Source: an uncultured bacterium
GTDB taxonomy: Bacteria > Cyanobacteriota > Vampirovibrionia > Gastranaerophilales > Gastranaerophilaceae
Direction: 5' to 3'
Assembly (NCBI GenBank): GCA_902792085.1
Contig: CADAYE010000008.1
Location: 1 to 57,045, forward strand
DNA: 57,045 nucleotides
Shown here: positions 40,554 through 49,778 of the stretch, in pieces
How positions within the stretch are numbered: position 1 is the first letter of the stretch
Layout: each line of letters opens with the position of its first letter
The notes under the pieces: generated by a model
Told to the model about the DNA's origin: nothing
Database searches by the model: none
Seen by the model: the letters and a program-made list of their open reading frames with translations, nothing else
Position numbers and translations under genes: made by a program

Positions 40554-42527
40554 ATGATAATTAGTCCCATAAAAGTGTCTGTAATTTCGAATTTTTATAC
40601 ACAACAGGCTCAAATTTCGCATAGAAATCTTCTTACTTTACCGTATCAAAATGACAGGGCAGAGCTTAGTTTTATGGGAATTTTTGAGAATTCAAATGTT
40701 CCAATCAGACTTGAACAGGCTCAGGGACATTCGGGAATACATTGTCCAAATTGCGGGGTAACAATGTTGTCAAAACACGATTATGACTGTATTGTAAAGA
40801 AAGCAATGGATGTCACTAACGCAGAACAACTTGTTAATATTATAAGAAATAATAAAAAATTTATACCTCCGAGGTTTTCATATATTCTTGAAGATATAGA
40901 TAATCTGCAGAGTCTTGAACAAATGTCTATTCCTCAATTTAGAGATGCAATGAGGGAAATTTCTAATTATAAAAAAAGACAGGTTACTAATGATGTTCGG
41001 GATTATTTGCGAGTGTATGCGCAAAATTTTGATGCTGAAAAGCGGAAAAAAGCACTTAAAAATGTCGATAAAATTCAGTCAAAACAAATATATCAGGTTC
41101 AAAAAGATTTGGTAGTGAATTTTGTAAAAGATTTGAATTTAAATCCGGAGGAAACAAATCTGGTGTTTGCTCATACTCTTAAACCATTATTTGATGCAAA
41201 CGGATATTGTTTGCTTTTCAACTATTCAAAGATAATGAAAATCCCGCAGGATTATTACGGAGTTTTTATTGTTCAAAGGCTTTTTTCTTCTTCTATAAGT
41301 CAAATAACCCCTATATCTAAGTATCCTGTGCATAAAAATTTATCAAATAATAATGTTTTGATATGTCAAAATTGTTATCAAAGCCAATCAAAAAATGTTT
41401 TTTGGAGAACAAATAATTATGCTGAATTAAAAGATAATATAAAGGCGTATTTAACTGATATTTCATATTTGATGGGAACAGGAAAAATGGAGACTTCACG
41501 TGATTATCTCAAAGCCTTTTCATCTATATCATCCAAACTTTCAAAGCAGCAAATTGTATTTACTCCGAGCGAAATTAAGGGTATACAAAATATGCAAAGA
41601 GCGGTAAATAGGCATGAATTATTTATACCTATAGAGCAAACTCAGGTGGATATTCCATGTGCAGAATGTGGTTCTGTAATGCTTCCGCACACAAAGAGAA
41701 AAGAGATTGAAAAAGAATTAAAAAAATGCTCTACTCCTTATGAATATTCTCAAGTGTTAGAAAAAAATATGAAGTATGTCGGAAAAAATTACAGGGTTTT
41801 GGCAAACATCTTTCTGGATATTGTAAAAGATAATCCCAAAATATCAAATGAAAAATTTGTAAAAGAATTTCTTAAAATAGAGGCGCATTATTCTGATAAA
41901 GCCGTTGAAAATGCATTGAGAACATTTTTGAGTAATCGTTCTTATGTTGCAGATAATTATTCGTCTAAATGTCTTGAAATATATGATACTTTTGCAACGA
42001 GATTATTAGAATATGTATTACACGGGAAGTTCAAAGATTATGATGTATTTGCCTTGTACAAAACTTGTCTAAAGGATTTGGATATGAAAAATTATCCCGT
42101 TAAACCGATTTATATATTGATGAGAAACTTGAAAACAATATCATACAAACATTTATGTGCAAAATTTGATAATAAGTATGATTTTAATGATAAAGATCCT
42201 ATATATACAATTTTATTTCATTTATTTAAATACAATGTTGCTACCGCTGATCATTTGACTCCTGAAGTAAAAGGGGGAGAGGGTGATAAATATAATCTTA
42301 TAGGATTATGCAAAAGTTGTAATCGCACAAAATCGAAAAAAAATGTACTTAATTGGTATATTGAAAATAAACATTTAGCGCAAAATTTGAAAAAACAATT
42401 GATTGTGGTTGATGATATGGCAAAATCAGGAAAAGTAGAAGGATATGATGACTGGGCAAAAACTATTGCCCAAAAAGTTTATGAACAAACCTACGGGGAA
42501 CTTGATTTGCGAGAAGATTTTGTTTAA
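40554..42527 (+). CDS. Large F-x-G protein with four zinc-type CxxC sites and HNH-like end
   Basis: A 657-aa soluble protein. It carries the N-terminal motif (RAELSFMG, F40). Zinc-type pairs follow: HCPNCGVTML (about 54-63), CQNCYQSQ (about 270-277), CAECGSVMLPHTKR (about 370-383). Near the C terminus is ATADHLTPEVKGG, then YNLIGLCKSCNRTKSKKN (about 563-600), matching the HNH nuclease pattern D-H-x-x-P ... N-L-x-x-LC-x-x-CN-x-x-K. The rest is helical. An HNH nuclease with a large recognition part is plausible, but the target is unknown. A TATATT box seven bases before the ATG gives a leaderless start. It overlaps the convergent gene at 42524 by four bases. Confidence 0.7.
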   Translation: MIISPIKVSVISNFYTQQAQISHRNLLTLPYQNDRAELSFMGIFENSNVPIRLEQAQGHSGIHCPNCGVTMLSKHDYDCIVKKAMDVTNAEQLVNIIRNNKKFIPPRFSYILEDIDNLQSLEQMSIPQFRDAMREISNYKKRQVTNDVRDYLRVYAQNFDAEKRKKALKNVDKIQSKQIYQVQKDLVVNFVKDLNLNPEETNLVFAHTLKPLFDANGYCLLFNYSKIMKIPQDYYGVFIVQRLFSSSISQITPISKYPVHKNLSNNNVLICQNCYQSQSKNVFWRTNNYAELKDNIKAYLTDISYLMGTGKMETSRDYLKAFSSISSKLSKQQIVFTPSEIKGIQNMQRAVNRHELFIPIEQTQVDIPCAECGSVMLPHTKRKEIEKELKKCSTPYEYSQVLEKNMKYVGKNYRVLANIFLDIVKDNPKISNEKFVKEFLKIEAHYSDKAVENALRTFLSNRSYVADNYSSKCLEIYDTFATRLLEYVLHGKFKDYDVFALYKTCLKDLDMKNYPVKPIYILMRNLKTISYKHLCAKFDNKYDFNDKDPIYTILFHLFKYNVATADHLTPEVKGGEGDKYNLIGLCKSCNRTKSKKNVLNWYIENKHLAQNLKKQLIVVDDMAKSGKVEGYDDWAKTIAQKVYEQTYGELDLREDFV

Positions 42528-44575
42528 GCGGCTTGTTCTCCGTTCATTTCGGCTAACATTTCATAAATAGCATTTCGAGGGATTGCTCTTGAGGGCATAT
42601 TTTGGAAGCCGAATTTTGTAACTAATCTTGTCACTGTTTCGTATTCTGCCGGATTGATTTTTTCATTTAAAATATTTAATTCTTCTTCCATTGCTTTTAC
42701 TGTTTTTGCAAGTTCCGTATCAGAAGGATTATTTATCATTTTTGTATATTGTTCGTAATATTCAAGACCTTTTGTTTTGTATTCAATAATTGCTTTTGCT
42801 TTTTCAATTATTTTAAGCATATCTGCTTCCTGTTCGGGAGTTAAAGTTCCTGCTGCTTTCATTTCATTCATTTTTGTCGTCAAATTTCTGATTAAGAAAT
42901 TATTTCCGTTTTTCTGAGCCAAAACTTCTTCAGGACTGAATTGATATTGATTAAACGATTTATTCGATGCAAACATACCGTTTAAACCTGCAACTCTGCC
43001 GTTGCCTTCAATTGTTGTAATATTATCAATCAACGATTTTTCTGCCTGTGCGAGTTGCTCTCCCGTTAATTCAGGTACATCAACATAATTTGGCTGATAA
43101 GATGTTCCTCTGTTTATTTTTACATCAGAAAAACACTGATATCTTGTTTGTTCGGATTGAACATATTTCAGTAATTTTGTAAATGCATCATCTTCTGTTG
43201 ATATTGAGGGCTTATTCATTTCAGAATATTGCGGGTGTTTATCAACCATTGCATGCAATTTTTTAAATAATGGTTCTAATGCTTGTTCTGCCTGCTCAAG
43301 AGTTTCAGGGTTAAATGCTTTTTCTCCTTTTGCTTTCCAATTGGTATGATTGATAAAATCTCTTATGTTTGAACTTAATGCGCTGTCTTCTGTGTAGCAC
43401 ATATCTTTTGCAAGTTGAGCGAATTCTTCTTTCATACCCTGAGGAAGTTTAGGAGCCTTCATCATTTCAGGCCCCAAAAAACCTCCACGAACAATTATTT
43501 CTTCACTTTCACCGTTCAAAATTCTTGATATGAGTTCGTTTTTGACGATTTCCTGCGCACGTTGTTTTGGAATACCTGCTCTTAAAAGAGCTTCTTTACA
43601 GTGCGTTGCTTCATGCATTACCACATCATCAAGTTCAAAAGTTCCCGAACGATATGCATCAGGATTAATTTCAAGAGTATGTCTGCTTTTGCCGTAACTC
43701 CCGCCGTGTTCAAGTTTTGAACTTTTTTCTATTTGCAAATTAGGACGCTGATTTTTTGGAATCCCAAGTTCGTCAAATGCCTTATCAAACAGTGTTACAA
43801 CTTCTTGTTCTACCTGCTCGTCAGACAATCCTGCGCGCCTTATTCCTTCGGGTGAGGCTTTAAATTCTTTGACTTTTTGTTCTGTGCTTTTAAACACTTT
43901 TCTTTTAGTTGTTTCTTCAGCTTTTTGAGGTTTGAAAAACTTTAAGAAATTTTCTGTTCTGTATTTTAACACTTCAGGATTAAATTGGGTCTTTACCACT
44001 TTAAGTCCTGATTTTGTTGTAAATAAAGACACTATTTCTTTAATATTTGCTATAAAGTTATTATTTTGGACTTCTGACAGTATTTGCTCTTTTACACCTT
44101 TATCCAAAACTTTTACATTGAGTTCGCTCATCATTTTGGCTTCTTTAGACACTTGGGCACTCTGTTTCACTCCTATCAAAGACAACAGTGTACCGACAGT
44201 TCCCTGACCGATGAGGTCAAAAGATTTTTCTGCTTTGTCATATTCACCGTTGCTATAATTCTTAACCGCATCAGCAGAACCCTTAATCATTTGTCCTGCG
44301 CTCAATGCTCCAAAACCCAACAGCATTGCCGGTCCTAAAATCGGAACAACCGAACAGGCCGCAACCGTTCCGGCAAGCAATCCGACTGTTAAAAACGGGT
44401 GTTTTATTGCGGCTGTAACAGGACTGATTGCACCTTTGCCAAAATTTTTCGCCGCTTCGCTAAAATCAAATTCATTATTATTTGATTTGTCGATTTTATG
44501 TAGTCTCTTTTCACCTTTAAATTGAACATTGTTGTTACCGGACGGAGTATTACTGATACGATTTACTGTCAGCAT
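42524..44575 (-). CDS. F-x-G protein with membrane segments and HEXXH metalloprotease motif
   Basis: A 683-aa protein with the N-terminal motif NNNVQFKGEKR (F19). Two hydrophobic segments lie at about 58-95 (HPFLTVGLLAGTVAACSVVP, ILGPAMLLGFGALSA). The mid region carries VVMHEATHCKE, an HEXXH zinc site at 321-325, with downstream acidic residues, preceded by GSYGKSRHTLEINPDAY. The rest is helical and Lys/Glu-rich. A zinc peptidase function is plausible; the family is unknown. A long hairpin (TTACAATTTATTTTTGC...) lies in the region upstream of the start. No signal peptide precedes the membrane segments. Confidence 0.65.
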   Translation of the reverse strand: MLTVNRISNTPSGNNNVQFKGEKRLHKIDKSNNNEFDFSEAAKNFGKGAISPVTAAIKHPFLTVGLLAGTVAACSVVPILGPAMLLGFGALSAGQMIKGSADAVKNYSNGEYDKAEKSFDLIGQGTVGTLLSLIGVKQSAQVSKEAKMMSELNVKVLDKGVKEQILSEVQNNNFIANIKEIVSLFTTKSGLKVVKTQFNPEVLKYRTENFLKFFKPQKAEETTKRKVFKSTEQKVKEFKASPEGIRRAGLSDEQVEQEVVTLFDKAFDELGIPKNQRPNLQIEKSSKLEHGGSYGKSRHTLEINPDAYRSGTFELDDVVMHEATHCKEALLRAGIPKQRAQEIVKNELISRILNGESEEIIVRGGFLGPEMMKAPKLPQGMKEEFAQLAKDMCYTEDSALSSNIRDFINHTNWKAKGEKAFNPETLEQAEQALEPLFKKLHAMVDKHPQYSEMNKPSISTEDDAFTKLLKYVQSEQTRYQCFSDVKINRGTSYQPNYVDVPELTGEQLAQAEKSLIDNITTIEGNGRVAGLNGMFASNKSFNQYQFSPEEVLAQKNGNNFLIRNLTTKMNEMKAAGTLTPEQEADMLKIIEKAKAIIEYKTKGLEYYEQYTKMINNPSDTELAKTVKAMEEELNILNEKINPAEYETVTRLVTKFGFQNMPSRAIPRNAIYEMLAEMNGEQAA

Positions 44576-44717
44576 AAATTTTTCCTTTTACTTTTTACCT
44601 ATGTATTTATAAAGTCGATTTACAATTTATTTTTGCTAAAAAATAAGTGATTGTAAAAAAATATTAAAAACGCAAAAAATATTTTTATGGTTTTTAATCT
44701 TAAAAAAGGAGTATATA

Positions 44718-45137
44718 ATGGAAATTTCAAATAACGTAAGTTTTGGTGCAAAATTTGTTGAGAATAAAGATTTTATTGCTGTTGCGGATTACGCATTCGG
44801 CAAACACAAAATGGATGTATTTAACAAGGCATTGCAAAATATAGATCGTATTCGCAAAGATACTTTTATAAAAATGGACTTATGCTATACGGATAAAAAA
44901 CCGACAGTTGTTTTTTCAAGATACGAAAAAGGCTGGAATCATAAATTGCAACAACAAACTGATGAATATGTATTGAAAAGACAGGTGGATTATATCGCAG
45001 AAGATGAAAAACTCAACCCGTTAAAAATGGCTTTTGATAAGATTATTAAAATGGGAAATAATAAAACGCATAACAATATTTTCAATTATGTAGTAATAGA
45101 AAAAGAGCAAAGTAAAAAACCGTATTTTTTGTTTTAG
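44718..45137 (+). CDS. Small F-G-A motif protein, unknown function
   Basis: A 139-aa soluble protein with the motif right at its start (MEISNNVSFGAKF, F9). The rest is basic and mixed alpha/beta (MDLCYTDKKPTVVFSRYEKG). AAAGGAG lies about eight bases before the ATG. It is divergent from the HEXXH protein and convergent with the phosphoesterase, overlapping it by four bases. No family is recognised. Confidence 0.7.
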   Translation: MEISNNVSFGAKFVENKDFIAVADYAFGKHKMDVFNKALQNIDRIRKDTFIKMDLCYTDKKPTVVFSRYEKGWNHKLQQQTDEYVLKRQVDYIAEDEKLNPLKMAFDKIIKMGNNKTHNNIFNYVVIEKEQSKKPYFLF

Positions 45138-45772
45138 ATAATATTTGGCGACTGTATAAAATATTCTTTCCCGTTTTCACTTATAAATGCCGTTAGCGGA
45201 TGGTCTTTAAATTTTCCGCAACCGGTATCTATACAAATTTTATCTTCCATAATTAAAGGTTTATCAAATTCAGTGTGCCCAAAGATAATTTTTTGAGGCA
45301 AATTGTGTTTATGGTTATAAAATTCACTTCTTATATAAACCATATCAACCAAATCCTGCTGCTCTAAAGGTATTCCAATGCGTATGCCGGCATGGATAAA
45401 TAAATATTTATCAGTTAAATAATATGGTTTTAAAGAATTGAAAAAATCTCCGTGGATTTTAAAAATATTTTCATAACTCCCGTAACTTCTTGCTGTTGCA
45501 TCTCCTCCGTAATTCCAGAATAAATACTTATAATATTCATCGCTGTTTGAATGTAAAAGTGCATATTCATGCGAACCTATTAAATACTCACAGTCGCAAA
45601 CATCTTTCATTGAAATTACTTTATCAACAACTTCTTTTGATTTTTTGCCTCGGTCTATATAGTCACCCATAAAAATTATCTTGTCTTCAAAAGTCGGAGT
45701 AATTTCGTCTAAAAGTGAACATAACTTTTCGTATTCGCCATGAATATCTGTTATTGCGATAAGTCTTCCCAT
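45134..45772 (-). CDS. PPP-type serine/threonine phosphatase-like phosphoesterase
   Basis: A 212-aa calcineurin-fold phosphatase. Motifs: TDIHGEY (D9, H11), GDYIDRG (D37), HAGI and FGHTEFD. The usual GNHE reads IGSHEY here, with Ser in place of the metal-bridging Asn (position 67). Such proteins may be bis(5'-nucleosyl)-tetraphosphatases (ApaH) or protein phosphatases. It starts a few bases after a TATAAT box, with no Shine-Dalgarno. Confidence 0.85.
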   Translation of the reverse strand: MGRLIAITDIHGEYEKLCSLLDEITPTFEDKIIFMGDYIDRGKKSKEVVDKVISMKDVCDCEYLIGSHEYALLHSNSDEYYKYLFWNYGGDATARSYGSYENIFKIHGDFFNSLKPYYLTDKYLFIHAGIRIGIPLEQQDLVDMVYIRSEFYNHKHNLPQKIIFGHTEFDKPLIMEDKICIDTGCGKFKDHPLTAFISENGKEYFIQSPNII

Positions 45773-45897
45773 ATAGAAAGATTATTATAAAAAACATCAC
45801 AGTTCAAATATAAGAATTTGCTTTATCTAATATTGCAAATTTTAGTGTTTATATTACAATTATTAGTATATTATGTACATAAAAGGAGGATTTCTAT

Positions 45898-47499
45898 ATG
45901 GAAACTTATGGTATTGAAAAATTAGGTATCACTTCTTCATCAGCAGTTCACAGAAACTGGACACCTGCTCAGTTAACCGAAGCAGCATTAAGACGCGGAG
46001 AAGGTACATTAGCAAACAATGGTGCGCTTGTTGTTACAACAGGTAAATACACAGGCCGTTCACCTAAAGACAAATTTATTGTTGATACTCCGTCAATTCA
46101 TGATGATATTGCATGGGGCAAGGTAAACAGACCTATTTCAAGAGAAGCATTCAATTCAATTAAATCAAAAATGATTGATTATTTGAATGGTAAAGAAGTA
46201 TTTATTTTTGACGGTTTTGCAGGTGCAGACAAAAAATATACTCAAAAATTCAGAGTTATTAACGAAATGGCATCTCAAAATATGTTTATTCACCAATTGT
46301 TAATCAGACCGACTGAAGAAGAATTGGCATCTTACGGTGAAGCAGATTATACAATTATTTGTGCTCCTGGCTTCAAATGTAATCCTGAAGTTGACGGTAC
46401 AAATTCTGAAGCATGTATCGCAATCGACTATGAAGCTCATATGATTATCATTGCAGGAAGCCAATATTCAGGCGAAATTAAAAAATCAGTATTCGCTACA
46501 ATGAACTATGTAATGACTAAGAAAAATGTTCTTCCGATGCACTGCTCTGCAAATATGGATCCGCAAACTCATGAAACAGCAGTTTTCTTTGGTCTTTCAG
46601 GAACAGGTAAAACAACATTATCAGCTGATCCTTCAAGAAAATTAATCGGTGATGATGAACACGGTTGGTCACCTGACGGTGTATTCAACTTTGAAGGCGG
46701 ATGCTATGCAAAATGTATCAACTTAACAGAAGAAAATGAACCTGATATTTATAATGCTATCAAATTCGGTTCATTGGTTGAAAATGTAATTATGAATCCT
46801 GAAACAAGAGAACTTGATTTTGCGGATGGTTCATTAACAGAAAATACTCGTGTAGGTTACCCTGTTAATTACATCAACAATGCTGCCATTCCTTCAATGG
46901 GCGGTATTCCAAAAGTTGTTGTATTCTTAACTGCTGACGCGTTCGGCGTATTGCCTCCAATCTCAAGATTAGACAAAAACGCTGCAATGTATCACTTCGT
47001 AACAGGCTTCACATCTAAACTTGCCGGTACTGAAAGAGGAATTACAGAACCTGTTCCTACATTCTCAACATTATTCGGCGAACCGTTTATGCCGATGGAT
47101 GCGAGTGTTTACGCTAAAATGTTAGGTGACAAGTTAGATCAATACGGTACTAAAGTTTACTTAGTAAACACAGGCTGGGCAGGCGGAAGTGCATCTTCAG
47201 GCGCTAAGAGAATGAAACTTGCTTACACAAGAGCAATGGTTACTGCAGCATTGAACGGTTCATTTGACAATGTTGAATTCAAACATCATGATGTATTCAA
47301 TGTTGATTATCCGACATCTTGTCCGAATGTTCCTGATGAAATGCTTGATGCAAGAGGAATGTGGTCTGATAAGGCTGCTTATGATGAAGCGGCCAATAAG
47401 TTGGCTCAAATGTTCAACGATAACTTTACTTCTAAATATCCGAACATGCCATCAGAAATCGTTAATGCAGGCCCAAAGCCATTAAGCACTGTTAGATAA
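45898..47499 (+). CDS. pckA: Phosphoenolpyruvate carboxykinase (ATP)
   Basis: A 533-aa ATP-dependent PEPCK. The kinase-1a motif GLSGTGKTTLS is around 232-242, the kinase-2 block is IGDDEHGWSPDG, and FNFEGGCYAKCINL follows. The enzyme interconverts oxaloacetate and PEP; in anaerobes it often runs toward oxaloacetate. A perfect AGGAGG lies about eight bases before the ATG, the strongest ribosome site in the window, suggesting high expression. A clean terminator follows. Confidence 0.97.
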   Translation: METYGIEKLGITSSSAVHRNWTPAQLTEAALRRGEGTLANNGALVVTTGKYTGRSPKDKFIVDTPSIHDDIAWGKVNRPISREAFNSIKSKMIDYLNGKEVFIFDGFAGADKKYTQKFRVINEMASQNMFIHQLLIRPTEEELASYGEADYTIICAPGFKCNPEVDGTNSEACIAIDYEAHMIIIAGSQYSGEIKKSVFATMNYVMTKKNVLPMHCSANMDPQTHETAVFFGLSGTGKTTLSADPSRKLIGDDEHGWSPDGVFNFEGGCYAKCINLTEENEPDIYNAIKFGSLVENVIMNPETRELDFADGSLTENTRVGYPVNYINNAAIPSMGGIPKVVVFLTADAFGVLPPISRLDKNAAMYHFVTGFTSKLAGTERGITEPVPTFSTLFGEPFMPMDASVYAKMLGDKLDQYGTKVYLVNTGWAGGSASSGAKRMKLAYTRAMVTAALNGSFDNVEFKHHDVFNVDYPTSCPNVPDEMLDARGMWSDKAAYDEAANKLAQMFNDNFTSKYPNMPSEIVNAGPKPLSTVR

Positions 47500-47529
47500 T
47501 ATATCTGATTAGTGCATAGATTTAAAAAA

Positions 47530-47562
47530 CAAGCCTCTGAAAATTCAGAGGCTTGTTTTTTA
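47530..47562 (+). terminator. Intrinsic terminator after pckA
   Basis: AAGCCTCTGA-AAAT-TCAGAGGCTT followed by GTTTTTT. Confidence 0.92.
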
Positions 47563-47635
47563 TACAGATTGTCATAATTCAGTGTGCTGTGAGGTTATCC
47601 GATTTTTGCTCTGGTTCAAATCTCAACCGGAATAA

Positions 47636-48244
47636 TTACAACCAGTCAAGAAGCCTTTTAAATTCTCCAAAATCAAGTTTCATAATCTTTTGCCCAAATT
47701 CTTTGACAAGAAATTCAACCCCTAAATTATAAGTCAGCGGTTCTTGTTTATAGCCGGTTTTTTTAAATAATTCTGTTGAAAAAGTTTTATTTTCCTGATC
47801 GTAAACTTCGCTGTAATTTAATCCCTGTTCAATGCAAAAAGGAACTTTAAGTGTATTTTTTTGGGTATATTCATCTTTATCATAATAAGAAAGTCCGAAA
47901 GTTCGACAAATTATCATTCTGTAGGGATAAACACTGCATTTGTGATCAATTAGAAACGGGCATTTGTGCATAAACATTTTACCTGTAAATTTGGCTTTTT
48001 CTTCTTTTAATCTAATAGTTTCATCCACAATTTTTTGTTGGGTTTCTCTGTCTAAAGTCATAAAACCTATTTTTAAAAATTCAAATTCAAGTTCGGAACA
48101 AGGGTATTCGCCTTTTTCGCAGCAAAATGAACAACCTTCTTTGCAGTGAATATACTCTTTTTGATTTTCAAAATGAGCATTTATTCTCTCCATGATTACT
48201 CTCATAAATTGGTAAAATTTGTCCATTCTTTCCTGTTCGACCAT
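47636..48244 (-). CDS. YkgJ-family cysteine-cluster protein
   Basis: About 202 aa. The signature is HCKEGCSFCCEKGEYPCSEL, then HKCPFLIDHKCSVYPYRMII and CRTFGLSYYD, matching the CxxGCxxCC/CPFL...C-x-x-YxxRPxxCR pattern of YkgJ proteins, thought to bind zinc or a cluster. The function is unknown. The ATG at 48244 lies one base after the stop of the upstream gene, supporting translational coupling over the longer frame to 48274. Confidence 0.85.
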   Translation of the reverse strand: MVEQERMDKFYQFMRVIMERINAHFENQKEYIHCKEGCSFCCEKGEYPCSELEFEFLKIGFMTLDRETQQKIVDETIRLKEEKAKFTGKMFMHKCPFLIDHKCSVYPYRMIICRTFGLSYYDKDEYTQKNTLKVPFCIEQGLNYSEVYDQENKTFSTELFKKTGYKQEPLTYNLGVEFLVKEFGQKIMKLDFGEFKRLLDWL

Positions 48245-48245
48245 G

Positions 48246-48923
48246 CTAATAGTGCCTTTCTCCGGAAAATACATTGTAAAACAACATGATAGTCAAAATT
48301 CCTATTACTCCGTAAATTTTGAAATTTAATACTATAACAGTAACCATAATTCCGATAATCAGCATAATAAATGCCATTTTGAGATAGCGTTTCATTTTTT
48401 CTTTTTTTTGTTCTTCCAAATATTTTTGTGCCATTTTTTCGATATTTGACTGAACTTTTGCTTTTTCTTCGGTTTCCTCTGTTATAATATTGGAGTTTTT
48501 TAATTCTTCTACGGCATCATTATAGGTTCTTGTAACATATCTTTCTATTACGCTTAAAACAACATTGTCAGGCGCATTATTTTGGATACACGCAAACATA
48601 ACTTCCCACATTGTGTACCAAATTTTCTGCATAACAATTTTCCAGTACTTTGCCGGAATACCTGAACGGAAAAGATCAATTTCTTTATGGAATGACCACT
48701 CCGCCATTATTTGAATGAAGGTACATTGTCTTTCAAAATCCAAAGTCTGAAAAACTTTATCTTCCTGCATAGAACGGGCAAGAAGCATAGTTGAACGTCT
48801 GATATTATTAATCAGATAATCTCGCTGAAGTTTGTTTACATCTTCGGGAAGTTCAGGAGCAATTTGCTTTATCATATTTTCAATATATATAATATATTTG
48901 CGTTCAACTTTTATTTCTTCCAT
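48246..48923 (-). CDS. Helical protein with C-terminal membrane anchor, unknown function
   Basis: The ATG at 48923 (MEEIKVERKYIIYIENMIKQ) is chosen because TATAAT (48930-48935 on minus) ends six bases upstream, a leaderless start. The 81-codon extension to 49166 overlaps the divergent LysM gene and is unsupported. The 225-aa product is helical, with a basic linker (EEQKKEKMKRYLKMA) before two hydrophobic segments at the C terminus (about 174-215). It is coupled to the YkgJ gene. No family is recognised. Confidence 0.7.
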   Translation of the reverse strand: MEEIKVERKYIIYIENMIKQIAPELPEDVNKLQRDYLINNIRRSTMLLARSMQEDKVFQTLDFERQCTFIQIMAEWSFHKEIDLFRSGIPAKYWKIVMQKIWYTMWEVMFACIQNNAPDNVVLSVIERYVTRTYNDAVEELKNSNIITEETEEKAKVQSNIEKMAQKYLEEQKKEKMKRYLKMAFIMLIIGIMVTVIVLNFKIYGVIGILTIMLFYNVFSGERHY

Positions 48924-49058
48924 TCTGATATTATAGATGAGAAAATCGAATAATTTGTCATATAGATAGAGTAAATATAAAAAATTAAAAACTTGAATAA
49001 TGACTTTGTCTGTGTTAGGATTTTGTTTAAAGTTACAGACATTGCGGAGAGGTACTAA

Positions 49059-49769
49059 ATGAAAAGTTCTACAATCAGAAGATCTGCTCTTTCTAAAGAG
49101 TCTATGGATGTTATTGAAAATCTTGCAAACGAAACACAGACTGATTATTCTCAAAATTCGGAGCAAAACAGTGATTATACTCCGAGTGAATATTACAGAG
49201 AAACCGAAAATCGTGTTAATAATAAATCAAAAGAAATTGATTTGTTGTGGCAAACATTCAAATCTGCACAATTCAACACAAAATCACCGATTATGCATTG
49301 GATTGGCGGATTTATTTTAGGTGTTGTTATAACTGTTGTTGCGATATCTCTTTGGGGAATGTTTGTTGCAAATTCCGATAATACGGCACTTAAAAATAAA
49401 ATGCCAATTTTGAATACAACTGCTGAAACACAAAAAATTGAAGAAGATGTTGAAGATGCTTCAACAATGGTAAATGAACAAAATATACCGACTGACGAAA
49501 TTGATACTCCAACAGTTGTTTCAGAAGAAAAAGTTACGGAAAATAAAAAATCTCATAAAGCATCTAAAGAAGAAAAAATCGAAGCAAAAGCACCGATTAA
49601 AACTAAAAAATATGTTATCAAAGACGGTGATACGGTTGAAGCAATTATAAAACGCAACTATGGTTCATATACTCCGGAAAGAGCCGAAGCGATTATGAAA
49701 GCGAATAACTTAAAAGACTTAGACCATATAAGTATTGATCAGGAACTTCTTTTACCTATCGAGAAATAG
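49059..49769 (+). CDS. Membrane-anchored LysM protein
   Basis: A 236-aa protein with a polar cytoplasmic N terminus, one membrane segment at about 81-104, an acidic/Thr linker and a C-terminal LysM domain (about 181-236): KKYVIKDGDTVEAIIKRNYG, ending ISIDQELLLPIEK. LysM binds N-acetylglucosamine in peptidoglycan, so this is a cell-wall-binding inner-membrane protein. GGAGAGG lies about five bases before the ATG. It is followed ten bases later by the GH13 gene, probably cotranscribed. Confidence 0.9.
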   Translation: MKSSTIRRSALSKESMDVIENLANETQTDYSQNSEQNSDYTPSEYYRETENRVNNKSKEIDLLWQTFKSAQFNTKSPIMHWIGGFILGVVITVVAISLWGMFVANSDNTALKNKMPILNTTAETQKIEEDVEDASTMVNEQNIPTDEIDTPTVVSEEKVTENKKSHKASKEEKIEAKAPIKTKKYVIKDGDTVEAIIKRNYGSYTPERAEAIMKANNLKDLDHISIDQELLLPIEK

Positions 49770-49778
49770 GAGTTTAAA

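Noticed and set aside
48924-49166. 81-codon extension of the gene at 48246
   Set aside because: It overlaps the divergent LysM gene, and the ATG at 48923 has TATAAT at the leaderless distance.
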